Shown here piece by piece: positions 6,308-15,405 of a stretch of 51,228 nt of DNA. The notes below the pieces were generated by a model, which worked only from the letters and a program-made list of their open reading frames with translations, ran no database searches and was not told the DNA's origin. A program made the translations under genes and the position numbers. How positions within the stretch are numbered: the first letter of the stretch is position 1; the number at the start of each line of letters is the position of its first letter. The stretch is from a bacterium (GTDB taxonomy: Bacteria; Cyanobacteriota; Vampirovibrionia; Gastranaerophilales; Gastranaerophilaceae): contig JAGAVG010000013.1 of assembly GCA_017942035.1 (NCBI GenBank), positions 1-51,228 of the forward strand, read 5' to 3'.

Positions 6308-9175
6308 ATGTTTAAAATTGGTTCAAAAATCATTAATTCAATACATTTCAAAGGTGTAAAAGATATTCCGGAAGATAAAACGCAGGAAGTTCAGCTCAAA
6401 ACAGAAATAAATGAACTCCAGCAAACAAGCCCGGATTATCAAGTTAAAACCCCGATGGGTTACACTCCGATGCCGGATTTAAAATTGCCAAATGATTTGA
6501 CCGCAAAGTGTTATAAACTCGCAAACGGGCAAAAAGTAGTTATTCTACCAAAGAAAGGCACTACGACAATAAGAACTTATGTAAATACCGGCTCAATGAA
6601 TGAACCGGATAATATGCGCGGAATAAGTCATTATATAGAACACAATTTATTTAACGGCTCAGAAGGTTTGAATGCCGGAGAATTCTTTCAAAAAGTTCAC
6701 GAAATGGGCGGAAATACAAACGCAAGCACCGGCTTTGACCAGACAAATTATTATATAAGTTCAAATCTCTTGAACGGCAGTGATTTAGAACAAATGGTAA
6801 AACTTCATGCATCAATGCTTGAAACTCCGAAATTCACTCCGGATACTCTTGAAAAAGAAAAAGGTATTGTTTGCTCTGAAATCAACATGATTACACAAAA
6901 TCCCGAAAATCTTGTCGTAAACAAAGCAATTAAAAATTTATACAATATAAAAACGAATTCTGCTGATATGATAGGCGGAACAACTGATAATATCTCAAAA
7001 TTAACGAGAGATGATGTCATTAAATATTACAATGACAATTATTTTCCGGCGAATATGACAACAGTTTTAACCGGAGATGTCAGCCCTGATGAAGGAATTA
7101 AATTAATCTCAAAATATTTTTCATCAATGAACACCCCTAAAAATCCGCAAAAAGAAGAAAAATTATCCCCGATTACAAAAATTAAGCGTGAAGATATTTT
7201 ATCGGATAAAGCCTCCTCAACCCAGCTTGCAATCGCAATTAACGGGCCTCAAAACTCTAACTTAAAAGAAAAACTCGCCCTTGATTGTGCTTTCGAATTT
7301 TTAACCGGCGGTTTATCTTCAAGAATAAATTCAAAACTTAGAGATGATGATGTTTTTGTAAGCTATTTTGAAGAGAGATTTGGCAACAAACCTGAAAGCA
7401 ATACTGTGAGAATTCTTGAGGCAGAATCTGATGATGAGAGTATTGAAAAAGCTTTGACAACAATTTTGACCGAAATCAAAAATCTTGAAAAAAATCCGAT
7501 TACTGAAAAAGAACTTGAAACAATCAAAAAAACAGCAATAAAATATAACCTTATGGCATTTGAGGATAATTTTCAAATTAACGAAAAAATTGGAGATGCA
7601 TTTTTAAACGGAAACATGGATTCTGCCGAAAATTACGAAAAAATCATGAATTCGATTTCGTTAGATGATGTAAAAAATGCAATCGGCAAATATCTTTCAA
7701 AAGAAAACTTTTCAATCAGCGTAATCCATCCGGCTGAGAGCACACCGGCCTCGATAAAACAGCATTACAATAAAGCTAATAATATAGAGGTGAATTTTAC
7801 CGGAAATGAAAATGTAAAACAAAAACAAAAGCCGAATCAAACGAAATCGGTTTCTGCCAGAAACGTAAAACCACTGGATTTGAGTAATGTTAAAAATTAC
7901 ACCCTTCCAAATAATATAAATCTTGTAACTAATGACACTAAAGAGCAAATCGGCTATATCAAATTAATGATTGACCGTAAAGAAATTGACAAAACCCATC
8001 CGGTTGAAAGCATGCTCTTGAACCGATTGCTTCAAGACGGGACTTTAAAACAAAATGATGTTGAGTTTTCAAAAGAATTAAAAGATAAAGGCATAAGATT
8101 GAACATATCTGCCGGCGCCGAATATATAAGCGCTACAGCAGATTATTACAACAAAGATTTTAACAGCGCTTTTGAAAAACTTAAAGAAAATATTTACTCC
8201 CCGAGATTTACCGAAGAAGAATTCAAAAAAGAAAAAGAATTTATAAAAAAAGATTTACTGCTGAGAGAAAAATCAGCTTACGACAAGCTGTTTGAAACCT
8301 TAGACCCTGAAACTTGTCTTTCTAAAGAAAAAATCATCGAAAAACTTGATGAATTAACGCTTGAGGATGTGAAAAATTTGTATAAAAACATTCTTTCGAA
8401 TGCCAAAATCACAACTGCCGTATCCGGCCCGATTGACTCTGATACACAATTTAAACAGAATGTTTTCACACAATTAAGCAGCCTTCCGAATGTTGAAAAG
8501 AATGAATATCAGCTTAAAGATATATACAAGCCTATCGAAAAAACAAAGGTTTTGACCGATACGGATTCTAAAAATCAGGCTGAAATACTTGAACATTTTA
8601 GGTTTAAAGTAAACCAGAATGAGCACGATTCGGTTACTCTCGTTCTTTTGAACAAAATACTGGGCGGAACTCCGTCATCACGGCTTTTTCTTGACTTAAG
8701 AGAAAAACAACAGCTTGCATATCGGGTAAAATCTGAATTTAACCTGAATGATGACGAAAATCAGGGCGAAATTACCCTTTCAATCGGCACCACAACCGAA
8801 AATAAAGAAACCGGCGAAGTCAGCTATGACAACATAAAAAAATCTATTGAAGGATTTAACAAAAATATTGAAAAAATAAAAACGGAAAAAGTTTCCGAAG
8901 AAGAGCTTGAAAATGCCAAGTTGAACCTGAAAAACACAATTTTAAACGGGATTCAAACTACAGAAGACAAAAATTTTGAGCTCGCAAATTCATTTCTTCG
9001 TCCGGCAGGCTTGCAAAGCTTGAATAAAATAATGGAAGAAATTGATAAAGTTACGGCTGATGATATTTATAATGCGGCAAATTATGTATTTTCAACCAAT
9101 CCGGCATATTCAATCCTTGCCACTGAAAATTCACTCAAGGCTAATGAAGAGTTTATAAAATCACTGGAAAAGTGA
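6308..9175 (+). CDS. M16-family zinc peptidase, two fused halves
   Basis: 955 residues: two tandem M16 (pitrilysin/insulinase) modules. The N-terminal half carries the inverted zinc motif HYIEH (His108, Glu111, His112), with the distal Glu in KGIVCSEI near residue 191. The C-terminal half lacks the HxxEH motif and has the R/Y-type closing region (SSRLFLDLREKQQLAYRV), as expected of a partner half. Bacterial M16 enzymes degrade peptides or process precursors. No classical signal peptide is seen. The short N-terminal extension contains SIHFKGVK, which resembles a segment (MNFNGVNP) in the unrelated protein at 11603-12856. The gene stands alone, followed by a composite repeat. Confidence 0.92.
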   Translation: MFKIGSKIINSIHFKGVKDIPEDKTQEVQLKTEINELQQTSPDYQVKTPMGYTPMPDLKLPNDLTAKCYKLANGQKVVILPKKGTTTIRTYVNTGSMNEPDNMRGISHYIEHNLFNGSEGLNAGEFFQKVHEMGGNTNASTGFDQTNYYISSNLLNGSDLEQMVKLHASMLETPKFTPDTLEKEKGIVCSEINMITQNPENLVVNKAIKNLYNIKTNSADMIGGTTDNISKLTRDDVIKYYNDNYFPANMTTVLTGDVSPDEGIKLISKYFSSMNTPKNPQKEEKLSPITKIKREDILSDKASSTQLAIAINGPQNSNLKEKLALDCAFEFLTGGLSSRINSKLRDDDVFVSYFEERFGNKPESNTVRILEAESDDESIEKALTTILTEIKNLEKNPITEKELETIKKTAIKYNLMAFEDNFQINEKIGDAFLNGNMDSAENYEKIMNSISLDDVKNAIGKYLSKENFSISVIHPAESTPASIKQHYNKANNIEVNFTGNENVKQKQKPNQTKSVSARNVKPLDLSNVKNYTLPNNINLVTNDTKEQIGYIKLMIDRKEIDKTHPVESMLLNRLLQDGTLKQNDVEFSKELKDKGIRLNISAGAEYISATADYYNKDFNSAFEKLKENIYSPRFTEEEFKKEKEFIKKDLLLREKSAYDKLFETLDPETCLSKEKIIEKLDELTLEDVKNLYKNILSNAKITTAVSGPIDSDTQFKQNVFTQLSSLPNVEKNEYQLKDIYKPIEKTKVLTDTDSKNQAEILEHFRFKVNQNEHDSVTLVLLNKILGGTPSSRLFLDLREKQQLAYRVKSEFNLNDDENQGEITLSIGTTTENKETGEVSYDNIKKSIEGFNKNIEKIKTEKVSEEELENAKLNLKNTILNGIQTTEDKNFELANSFLRPAGLQSLNKIMEEIDKVTADDIYNAANYVFSTNPAYSILATENSLKANEEFIKSLEK

Positions 9176-9190
9176 AAACTTTAGTTTTTT

Positions 9191-9417
9191 GTCATTGCGA
9201 GGAGCGTTAGCGACGCGGCAATCCAATTTCTAGGGTAGACTAAAGTCTACCCTACTATTTACCCTCTCTCTTTGTGAGAGGGTTGAATTTGTTAGTAAGC
9301 AGAATGCGAACTTACAAATTCGGGAGAGGGTTTTGTGTAATGACGACTTTGACCCCTCACCCTAACCCTCTCCCACAAGGGGCGAGGGAATATTTACATT
9401 GTTCACCTCGCAATGAC
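9191..9417. repeat. Composite palindromic intergenic repeat A
   Basis: A 227-bp block bounded by inverted GTCATTGCGAGG (9191) and CCTCGCAATGAC (9406-9417). Inside, in order: a GGCAATCC tail, the palindrome GGGTAGACTAAAGTCTACCC (9233-9252), CCCTCTCTCTTTGTGAGAGGG, a segment with TTGTTAGTAAGCAG...CTTACAAATTCGGGAGAGGG, and a CCCTCACCCTAACCCTCTCC module (about 9353-9394). The last module is identical over 43 bases to 10826-10868. The 62-codon open frame across it is not a gene. Confidence 0.85.
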
Positions 9418-9488
9418 GTGAGATTTGACATCCCCTTTTTAAATAGTAAAATTACCTTATGAATTAAGATTTGTAAGGAGATTAAGAG

Positions 9489-10766
9489 ATGTCGATAAAA
9501 TCAGTAATTTTAGCCGCCGGAAAAGGCACAAGAATGAAGTCAGAAACCTCAAAAGTTTTGCATGAGATTTTGGGCAAACCGCTTTTGGGCTACGTTTTGG
9601 ATAATGTTAAAAATATTACTGATGAAAACTTTGTAATTGTCGGACATTGCGCGCAGGAAGTAACCGGATTTGTAAACAAAAATTATCCGAATTCCAAAAC
9701 TATTTTGCAAACCCCGCAGTTAGGAACAGGCCATGCAGTTTCAATGGCTTGCCCTGATTTAGAGGATTTTGACGGGCAGGTAATAATTCTCTGCGGCGAT
9801 ACTCCGCTTATTAAGGAAGAAACTTTGAAAAAGTTTATTGATTATCACAACTCTAAAAATTCTGATTTGACAGTTATGAGTGCAATCTTTGAAAACCCGG
9901 CAAACTACGGCAGAATTATCAGAGAAGATAACGGCGCTTTAAAATGTATTGTGGAAGAAAAAGATGCAACACCGGAACAAAAAGCCGTAAAAGAAGTTAA
10001 TGCGGGAATTTACTGCCTCAACTGGAGCAAGATAAAACCGGCATTTTCGCAATTAACCAGCAACAACGCGCAGGGCGAATATTATCTCACTGATATTATC
10101 GAGTGGGGAAAGAAAAAATCGCTTAAGGTTAATGCGTATATTATGGAAGATAACCGCGAAATTTTCGGGATTAATTCAAGATTAAATCTGGCTCAGGCCG
10201 CGAAGATTATGAACGAAAGAAAACTAAACGAACTTATGATAAACGGAGTTACAATAGTTGACCCTGATTCCACCTGGATTTCAGAGGACACTGAAATCGG
10301 TACGGACACAACAATTTTTCCGTTCACTTATATCGAAGGTAAAAATAAAATCGGAAAACACTGCAATATAGGGCCTTGTGCACATTTGAGAGGCGGAGTT
10401 GAAGTTGAAGATTACATCAAAATCGGAAACTTTGTCGAGGTTAAAAAATCAAAAATTTCTTCACATACAAACGTCGGCCACCTATCTTACATTGGCGACA
10501 GTGAGCTGGGAAGCCGCGTTAACATCGGCGCCGGAACGATTACCGCGAATTACGACCCTATAAGCAAAAAGAAATCAAAAACAGTATTGAAAGATGATGT
10601 TAAAATTGGTTCAAATTCGGTGCTGGTTGCTCCTGTCGAGGTTGAAGAAGGTGCAAATGTCGGCGCCGGAGGGATTATAACCAAAAATATTCCGGCATGG
10701 TCACTTGCTGTAACCCGTTCACCATTAAAAGTTTTGACAGACTGGGTTAAGAAAAAGTTAGGATAA
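9489..10766 (+). CDS. glmU: Bifunctional UDP-GlcNAc pyrophosphorylase / GlcN-1-P acetyltransferase
   Basis: 425 residues, slightly shorter than the usual 450-460. N-terminal nucleotidyltransferase: LAAGKGTRMKSETSKVL at 8-24, then QLGTGHAV and CGDTPL. The C-terminal left-handed beta-helix has hexapeptide repeats and the acetyl-CoA/catalytic stretch HLRGGVEVEDYIKIGNFVEV and NIGAGTITANYD. It makes UDP-N-acetylglucosamine for peptidoglycan and lipopolysaccharide. An AAGGAG site lies upstream of the ATG. Repeats lie on both sides, so it is probably monocistronic. Confidence 0.96.
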   Translation: MSIKSVILAAGKGTRMKSETSKVLHEILGKPLLGYVLDNVKNITDENFVIVGHCAQEVTGFVNKNYPNSKTILQTPQLGTGHAVSMACPDLEDFDGQVIILCGDTPLIKEETLKKFIDYHNSKNSDLTVMSAIFENPANYGRIIREDNGALKCIVEEKDATPEQKAVKEVNAGIYCLNWSKIKPAFSQLTSNNAQGEYYLTDIIEWGKKKSLKVNAYIMEDNREIFGINSRLNLAQAAKIMNERKLNELMINGVTIVDPDSTWISEDTEIGTDTTIFPFTYIEGKNKIGKHCNIGPCAHLRGGVEVEDYIKIGNFVEVKKSKISSHTNVGHLSYIGDSELGSRVNIGAGTITANYDPISKKKSKTVLKDDVKIGSNSVLVAPVEVEEGANVGAGGIITKNIPAWSLAVTRSPLKVLTDWVKKKLG

Positions 10767-10807
10767 ATAGAAGTCAAGAAGGAAGGCTGATATCATTTAA
10801 TGGATAT

Positions 10808-11050
10808 GTCATGCTGAACGTAGTGACCCCTCACCCTAACCCTCTCCCACAAGGGGCGAGGGAATATTGTGTCATTGCGAGGCGAATTTGCGGACGGACG
10901 GAGCATAAGCGAGTCCGGATAGCGAAACAGCGAGGGCGGATAAGTCCACAAGGACTAAAAGCCCGAGCCTGTGGAGCGTGGAGCAAATTCAAGACCGAAC
11001 GGAGTGAGCGTGGCAATCCAGTTTTTCTGGTAGACTAAAGTCTACCCTAC
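10808..11050. repeat. Composite palindromic intergenic repeat B with nested element
   Basis: Begins with a CATGCTGAACGTAGTGAC fragment, then the CCCTCACCCTAACCC module (10826-10868), then GTCATTGCGAGG at 10871. An approximately 120-bp nested element (about 10884-11004) interrupts the latter; it is bounded by GAATTTGC and GCAAATTC and contains GAGTCCGGATAGCG. The interrupted repeat resumes as GAGCGTGGCAATCCAG, and the palindrome GGTAGACTAAAGTCTACC closes it (11029-11046). No gene is present. Confidence 0.85.
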
Positions 11051-11069
11051 AATCTTAACTTCTGGCTCT

Positions 11070-11513
11070 CTATTTATCCCCCTCAATCATGGAGATTCTT
11101 TTTTTGTGTTTTTCGAGGTTTGAAAACGGGGTTTCAAGCCAGATTTCAACTATTTTGCGGGCAAGGTTAACATCAATAACGCGCGCGCCCAAACAAAGTA
11201 TATTCGAATCGTTATGTTCCCGAGTGGCGCGCGCGCTGAATTCATCCGGGCACAACGCCGCACGTATTCCCCTAACCTTATTCGCCGCAATCGACATTCC
11301 AATGCCTGTACCGCATATCAAAATTCCTTTTTCAAACTCACCCGATGCAACCCTTTTGGCAACAGTTTGCGCAATAATCGGATAATCGCAGGAATTTTTA
11401 TCGTAACATCCTACATCAATAACCTCATATCCGGCACTTTTTAATTGACTGACAATCTCCTGTTTATAATCAAATCCGGCATGGTCAGAACCAATAACTA
11501 TTTTTTTACTCAT
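11070..11513 (-). CDS. rpiB: Ribose-5-phosphate isomerase B
   Basis: 147 residues, standard for RpiB/LacAB. Substrate loop GSDHAGFDYK at 8-17, catalytic Cys67 in ICGTGIGMSIAANK, then KVRGIRAALC and EHNDSNILCLGARVI. It isomerises ribose 5-phosphate and ribulose 5-phosphate in the pentose phosphate pathway. The ATG at 11513 follows a GAGGTG site (read on the - strand). Its 3' side runs into repeat B. Monocistronic. Confidence 0.96.
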   Translation of the reverse strand: MSKKIVIGSDHAGFDYKQEIVSQLKSAGYEVIDVGCYDKNSCDYPIIAQTVAKRVASGEFEKGILICGTGIGMSIAANKVRGIRAALCPDEFSARATREHNDSNILCLGARVIDVNLARKIVEIWLETPFSNLEKHKKRISMIEGDK

Positions 11514-11541
11514 ACAAACACCTCACTTAAATATTATACAT

Positions 11542-11600
11542 AAAAAGCAGATTTTACATTTATAATATTATAAATGTAAAATCTGCTTTTTATTTTTTTA
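11542..11600 (-). terminator. Long perfect hairpin terminator
   Basis: A near-perfect inverted repeat of about 25 bp per arm (AGCAGATTTTACATTTATAA and its complement) spans 11542-11591, with a T run on the + strand side and A/T on the other. It lies between the start of rpiB and the stop of the 11603-12856 gene, both on the - strand, so its role is to end the latter transcript just upstream of rpiB. Confidence 0.8.
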
Positions 11601-11602
11601 TA

Positions 11603-12856
11603 TTAATATACTTTATTTTTAGGATTATTTCTTACTTCATTAACCTGTCTCTCTAAATCTGTTAAACTTTCACAATTTATATGTTTTACATTTTGTTTCC
11701 AACCATCATGATATTTTATTGTAGTAGAATATACATATTTGCCATGACTTCCTGTAACAGAAACTTTTTGATTTGGATGACTTGCATTCCATTTTTGTGC
11801 TTCAGTTGTCATATTTTGTTTTTTTAGTGCTTGATTACCTGTGAAACCGGTTTGTTTTTGAAATTCACTTTCAGAAATTTGTTTGCCGTTATTATCAAAA
11901 TACCATTTTTCTTTACCGTTAGGACTTACTTTTATTGTAGCCTTATTTCCACTTGGCATACTAAAAGTATACGATTTTGCATTTACATACGAATCTTTTA
12001 ATGTTTTGTGTTCTTCCTTCACAGGCTTATTATCACCATGAGAGCCACTGGCCGTGCGCGTAGGTGCTGATTTTTTCGAAGCCGGCGACGCGTCGCCTTC
12101 GAATCTTAAGCCGTGCGCTTGGTTTTCTGATTTATCCTGCCATTTACCATCTACCTTTTCATATTTATTATCAGAAGTGCATGTTTTGCCATTTTTAGAC
12201 AAAACTTCTAAAGATACAATTGCTCCTGCGGCATTTTTAGTAGCCTTTATCACATAAGTATTAGTTTTACCAGAGCTGGAATCTTCTAATGTAATCTTAT
12301 CGCCTTCAACTTTAGTAATTTTACCCTTTATCGGTAATGTAGCTTTGCGTCCTAATTCATCATGTAATTCCAACGGCATATCTTCTTTAAGTCCATTAAG
12401 ATCCGGTAAATCGCCGGCACCATTATTATTTACTTTTCCATCATTATTGCCGTTTGGTTTGACTTTTTGTTCCTGATTTTGCTCTACGTTCTGCTCATTG
12501 TTTGCAGGCTCATTATTTTGAACATTATTTTCATTTGCGCCTTTTGAGTCTTTATCTTTTACCGTATCGTCATCACCTTTTTTGCCGAACAGAGCAATCA
12601 ACGGGCCTGCTAAAGCTCCGGCAAATCCCAATGCAGTAATTAAATTTTCTAAAAATGACGGCTTAGAATTACAACAGCAGCCATAATCATAAGAACCAAA
12701 AGGATTTACACCATTAAAGTTCATTTGGATATTAGTATTACTCTTGAAAAAGTTAGTGCCGCCAAGGCGTTTATACTGACCGGCAATTACTCGATTACCC
12801 TGAGAAAATCTATTTAACGGTTGTATACCTTGATAGTTTATGCCTGAGTTACGCAT
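11603..12856 (-). CDS. Low-complexity hypothetical protein with possible membrane hairpin
   Basis: I do not recognise this 417-residue protein. The N-terminal 60 residues are polar and include MNFNGVNPFGSYDYG and a CCC triplet. Residues 66-90 are hydrophobic (FLENLITALGFAGALAGPLIALFG). An Asn/Gln/Glu-rich linker (about 100-150) follows, then a beta-rich segment (LGRKATLPIKGKITKVEGDKI), a second linker, and a lysine-rich C-terminus. The second linker (AHGLRFEGDASPASKKSAPT) is encoded by a strikingly GC-rich palindrome unlike the rest of the gene. It may be an envelope-anchored surface protein; that is inference only. Monocistronic, with its own strong terminator. Confidence 0.7.
   Translation of the reverse strand: MRNSGINYQGIQPLNRFSQGNRVIAGQYKRLGGTNFFKSNTNIQMNFNGVNPFGSYDYGCCCNSKPSFLENLITALGFAGALAGPLIALFGKKGDDDTVKDKDSKGANENNVQNNEPANNEQNVEQNQEQKVKPNGNNDGKVNNNGAGDLPDLNGLKEDMPLELHDELGRKATLPIKGKITKVEGDKITLEDSSSGKTNTYVIKATKNAAGAIVSLEVLSKNGKTCTSDNKYEKVDGKWQDKSENQAHGLRFEGDASPASKKSAPTRTASGSHGDNKPVKEEHKTLKDSYVNAKSYTFSMPSGNKATIKVSPNGKEKWYFDNNGKQISESEFQKQTGFTGNQALKKQNMTTEAQKWNASHPNQKVSVTGSHGKYVYSTTIKYHDGWKQNVKHINCESLTDLERQVNEVRNNPKNKVY
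12051..12118. repeat. GC-rich palindromic insert within a coding frame
   Basis: Within an AT-rich gene, 12075-12103 forms TTCGAA...TTCGAA around the perfect 14-bp palindrome GGCGACGCGTCGCC (12084-12097). It is flanked by the direct repeats GCCGTGCGC at 12051-12059 and 12110-12118. The frame stays open through it. This resembles the Rickettsia palindromic elements that insert in frame into proteins. The repeat-to-repeat period is 59 bases, not a multiple of three, so a plain insertion with a 9-bp target duplication does not explain it. Confidence 0.6.
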
Positions 12857-13040
12857 AACTTTCTAAGCTCCTGTTTTTTCTATACTCTTATATATATAAA
12901 GTATATACTCTTTCTAAAATTGCAGGATATGGTATTTTTTGTTACAAATCGTAACATTTAACTTCGGCCGGTTACTCCCAAATCTGCTAATTACAATATT
13001 CCCGGCCTATTAGAAAACTTAACAAAAAGGAATGTATAAT

Positions 13041-13246
13041 CTGATAGACTAAAGTCTACCCTACTTACTGCTCACTAACAAATTCAACCCTGTCTTGAAA
13101 TTGCTCCAAGCTCCACAGGCTCGGGCTTTTAGTCCTTTGGGACTATCCGCCCTCGCTGTTCCGCTATCCGGACTCGCCTTGCTCCGTCCGTACGCAATTT
13201 CGCTCTCACAAAGAGAGAGGGCTGTAGGGTACCATCTCACAATGAC
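13041..13246. repeat. Composite palindromic intergenic repeat C (inverted relative to D)
   Basis: Starts with TAGACTAAAGTCTA, then CTGCTCACTAACAAATTCAACCC. The nested element lies inverted, from CTTGAAATTGC to CGCAATTTCG, about 110 bp, with CTATCCGGACTCGC inside. CTCACAAAGAGAGAGGG and CACAATGACG follow. It is nested at the same point of the host repeat as in copy D near 30.1 kb. The remaining gap 12857-13040 holds only AT-rich sequence that would carry the promoter of the 11603-12856 gene. Confidence 0.85.
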
Positions 13247-13249
13247 GTA

Positions 13250-14494
13250 TTAATTACTTGCAATCATTTTATTTAAAATTTGTTTTGCCGTATTCATTTG
13301 AGAATCGGTTTTATTATTTATGTCCTTTATAGAAAATTCGACATTTACATCCGGTTCGATACCTTTATTATTGATATCATGCCCGTTCGGGGTAAGATAT
13401 TTTGCAATGGTTAGATTGATACCGGTTTCGTTTGGCATTGGAATAATTTTTTGCACCATACCTTTACCGAATGTTCTTGAGCCGACAAGAATGGCTTTGT
13501 GATAATCCTTCAGCGCTCCGGATAAAATTTCGCTTGCGCTGGCACTTGTTCCATCGACTAGAACGACGAGGGGTTTATTTACGCTAAACTCAGTATTTTG
13601 AGCGTCTATAGAGTATTTATATCCATTACGGCCGACTATGCTTACAATATTTCCTTTAGGAATAAAGAGGTTTGCTATAAAAACAGCGTTAGGAAGAAGG
13701 CCGCCGGTATTTCCGCGCAAATCTATTATCAAAGCTTTTGTTTCTTTTGTTTTTTCCAGAGCTTCCAGAAATTCGTTAGGGGTTGTTGAACCTATAAAGG
13801 TTTTTATTTGAATATATCCGATATTTTTATCGACAGAACTTTTTACGGTTTTAACCTTAATTTCTTTGCGCATAATATTTTTAACGATTTTATCATTATT
13901 ACGCAGCAAGGTAATTTGTACAAACGTGTTCTCCGGCCCTTTAACAAGATCCGCAACTTCAGCTATCGACAGACCGTTAACATCTTTACCGTCAATATTT
14001 ATAATAATATCATCCGGCAGGACATTAGAAAATTGAGCGGGGGTATTTTCTACAACGTTAACTATTTTAACCTTTCCGGATTCGCTTGTTATATTTACGC
14101 CGATACCTGTAATTTTTGATTTTATAGAGGTGTTTTGGTCTAAGTATTCCTCTTTTGACATAAATCTTGAATATGGATCATTAAGGCTTGCCAGCATTGT
14201 ATCTATTGCAACTCTGGCATCTTCAGCAGTTTTTATTTTATTGTGGTAACGATATTTCCAGCGGTTCCAATTCTGATGGTTCATTGAACGGTCATAATAA
14301 TTATCATGGATTATCTCAAAGGTTTCGTCCACAAGTTTTTGAGGTGAAACAATGTCATGATTCACCATGTCTTCTACATCAGTAATTTCAGCATGCTCAT
14401 GTGTGAACATTAAATTGTTCAAAACAAGCAGCAGTGCTACAAAACAACTAAATATAATTATCTTTAAACGGTTCATAATACAATTAAACATCAA
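13250..14494 (-). CDS. S41 C-terminal processing peptidase (CtpA/Prc family)
   Basis: 414 residues. An N-terminal membrane or signal segment (about 11-29) puts the enzyme in the periplasm. It is followed by a helical region (60-115), a PDZ domain (about 125-205, ITGIGVNI...VENTPAQ) and the S41 core with LRGNTGGLLPNAV. The catalytic dyad is Ser319 in GTSASASEI and Lys344 in GSRTFGKG, 25 residues apart as in plant D1-processing protease. It trims or degrades envelope proteins from their C-termini. An internal start at 14476 (MNRLK) would give a more typical signal peptide; neither start has a strong ribosome site. Confidence 0.95.
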   Translation of the reverse strand: MMFNCIMNRLKIIIFSCFVALLLVLNNLMFTHEHAEITDVEDMVNHDIVSPQKLVDETFEIIHDNYYDRSMNHQNWNRWKYRYHNKIKTAEDARVAIDTMLASLNDPYSRFMSKEEYLDQNTSIKSKITGIGVNITSESGKVKIVNVVENTPAQFSNVLPDDIIINIDGKDVNGLSIAEVADLVKGPENTFVQITLLRNNDKIVKNIMRKEIKVKTVKSSVDKNIGYIQIKTFIGSTTPNEFLEALEKTKETKALIIDLRGNTGGLLPNAVFIANLFIPKGNIVSIVGRNGYKYSIDAQNTEFSVNKPLVVLVDGTSASASEILSGALKDYHKAILVGSRTFGKGMVQKIIPMPNETGINLTIAKYLTPNGHDINNKGIEPDVNVEFSIKDINNKTDSQMNTAKQILNKMIASN

Positions 14495-14780
14495 CGAAAT
14501 TTTATAATCAATATACTTTCTGCGTAAGTTTGTGAGAGGGAAATTTACGCATCCAACATAATAATATAATATCTGCTAAAATGCGAAAAAGTTCATAAAT
14601 CAACATTAGTATCTTTTCGTTGTCCATGATTTCATGTCCACAATTCTGGGTCCATAAAAATGGGGACTTTTATTTTTTAAAATATCGTTTATACTGAGAA
14701 TGTGGTTAAGGTTAAAGCCCTCGATGGTACAAAATCGTTTGCCACAAGAGGCTTTACACCTAACAATTACGGGGAGAAGT

Positions 14781-15152
14781 ATGGGGTATATACATTGCTG
14801 CGGGGCCTTGCATAAAACAAGGACGTTTATGCTTGTACCGCAAGAAGGTTATTTGACCTGTGAAGTGGATGTTCTAGTTAAATGTCCGATATGCGGGTCA
14901 AGAATAGTTCAGCTTACAAGAATTGAAAATGAAGATAAGCTTTCAGTTATAAGAAAAACAAACGCTAAAGCTAAAAAATTCTTTGAAAATTTAAAATCAA
15001 ATATTTTATATGAGGTTAAAAACTACGATTATTCAAAAATAGTTCAGGGTTCAAAATTTTTCCTTAACTATAACGAGTTTGGTGTTAAAAAAAGGTGCTA
15101 CTCCAATCTATCTGGAATGAAACTCGGGAAATTCGACTTTTCAACCCCTTGA
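14781..15152 (+). CDS. Small zinc-ribbon protein of unknown function
   Basis: 123 residues from the ATG at 14781, chosen because GGGGAG lies four bases before it; the frame also opens at 14700 without a ribosome site. The N-terminus has HCCGALHK and VKCPICGSRIVQL, so a Cys4 or Cys3His zinc ribbon with the pairs about 30 residues apart is likely. A basic helical stretch (KTNAKAKKFFENLKSN) follows. It lies just ahead of the phage-like cassette and may be its regulator or an unrelated host gene. No family is recognised. Confidence 0.65.
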   Translation: MGYIHCCGALHKTRTFMLVPQEGYLTCEVDVLVKCPICGSRIVQLTRIENEDKLSVIRKTNAKAKKFFENLKSNILYEVKNYDYSKIVQGSKFFLNYNEFGVKKRCYSNLSGMKLGKFDFSTP

Positions 15153-15164
15153 AATATGGAATTT

Positions 15165-15292
15165 ATATACAAGTTTACACAGAAATAGTCCCAAGCTGTC
15201 ATGCTGAACTAGTTTCAGCATCTCTTGTTTATGAGACCCTGAAACGAGTCCAGGGTGACATATAGAGGTAAACTTAGTGTAAGCTTGTATAT
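15165..15292. repeat. MITE-like element with 16-bp inverted ends
   Basis: ATATACAAGTTTACAC (15165-15180) and GTGTAAGCTTGTATAT (15277-15292) are inverted copies with one mismatch. They enclose a second inverted pair, GTCATGCTGAACTAGTTTCA and CTGAAACGAGTCCAGGGTGA. The inner pair is of a type I know from many unrelated genomes; the outer ends make a two-layer hairpin of about 128 bp. It carries no coding sequence and sits upstream of the phage-like cassette. Confidence 0.75.
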
Positions 15293-15405
15293 ATAAGTTC
15301 TTGAAATTATTCCCTTCCTAAACAATGAAATATTGTTTCATCTCTTTATGTAAGCGGGGGATTTTATTCCCTCTTTTCTTTTAAGAAATTTCGGGTGGAA
15401 ATATT

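Noticed and set aside
9274-9462. 62-codon open frame before glmU
   Set aside because: Lies wholly in composite repeat A; its peptide (TLTPHPNPLPQGARE) is the translation of a non-coding repeat and recurs at 10811.
10811-11038. Open frames on both strands before rpiB
   Set aside because: Same repeat-derived peptide; the overlapping frames on both strands come from palindromic sequence.
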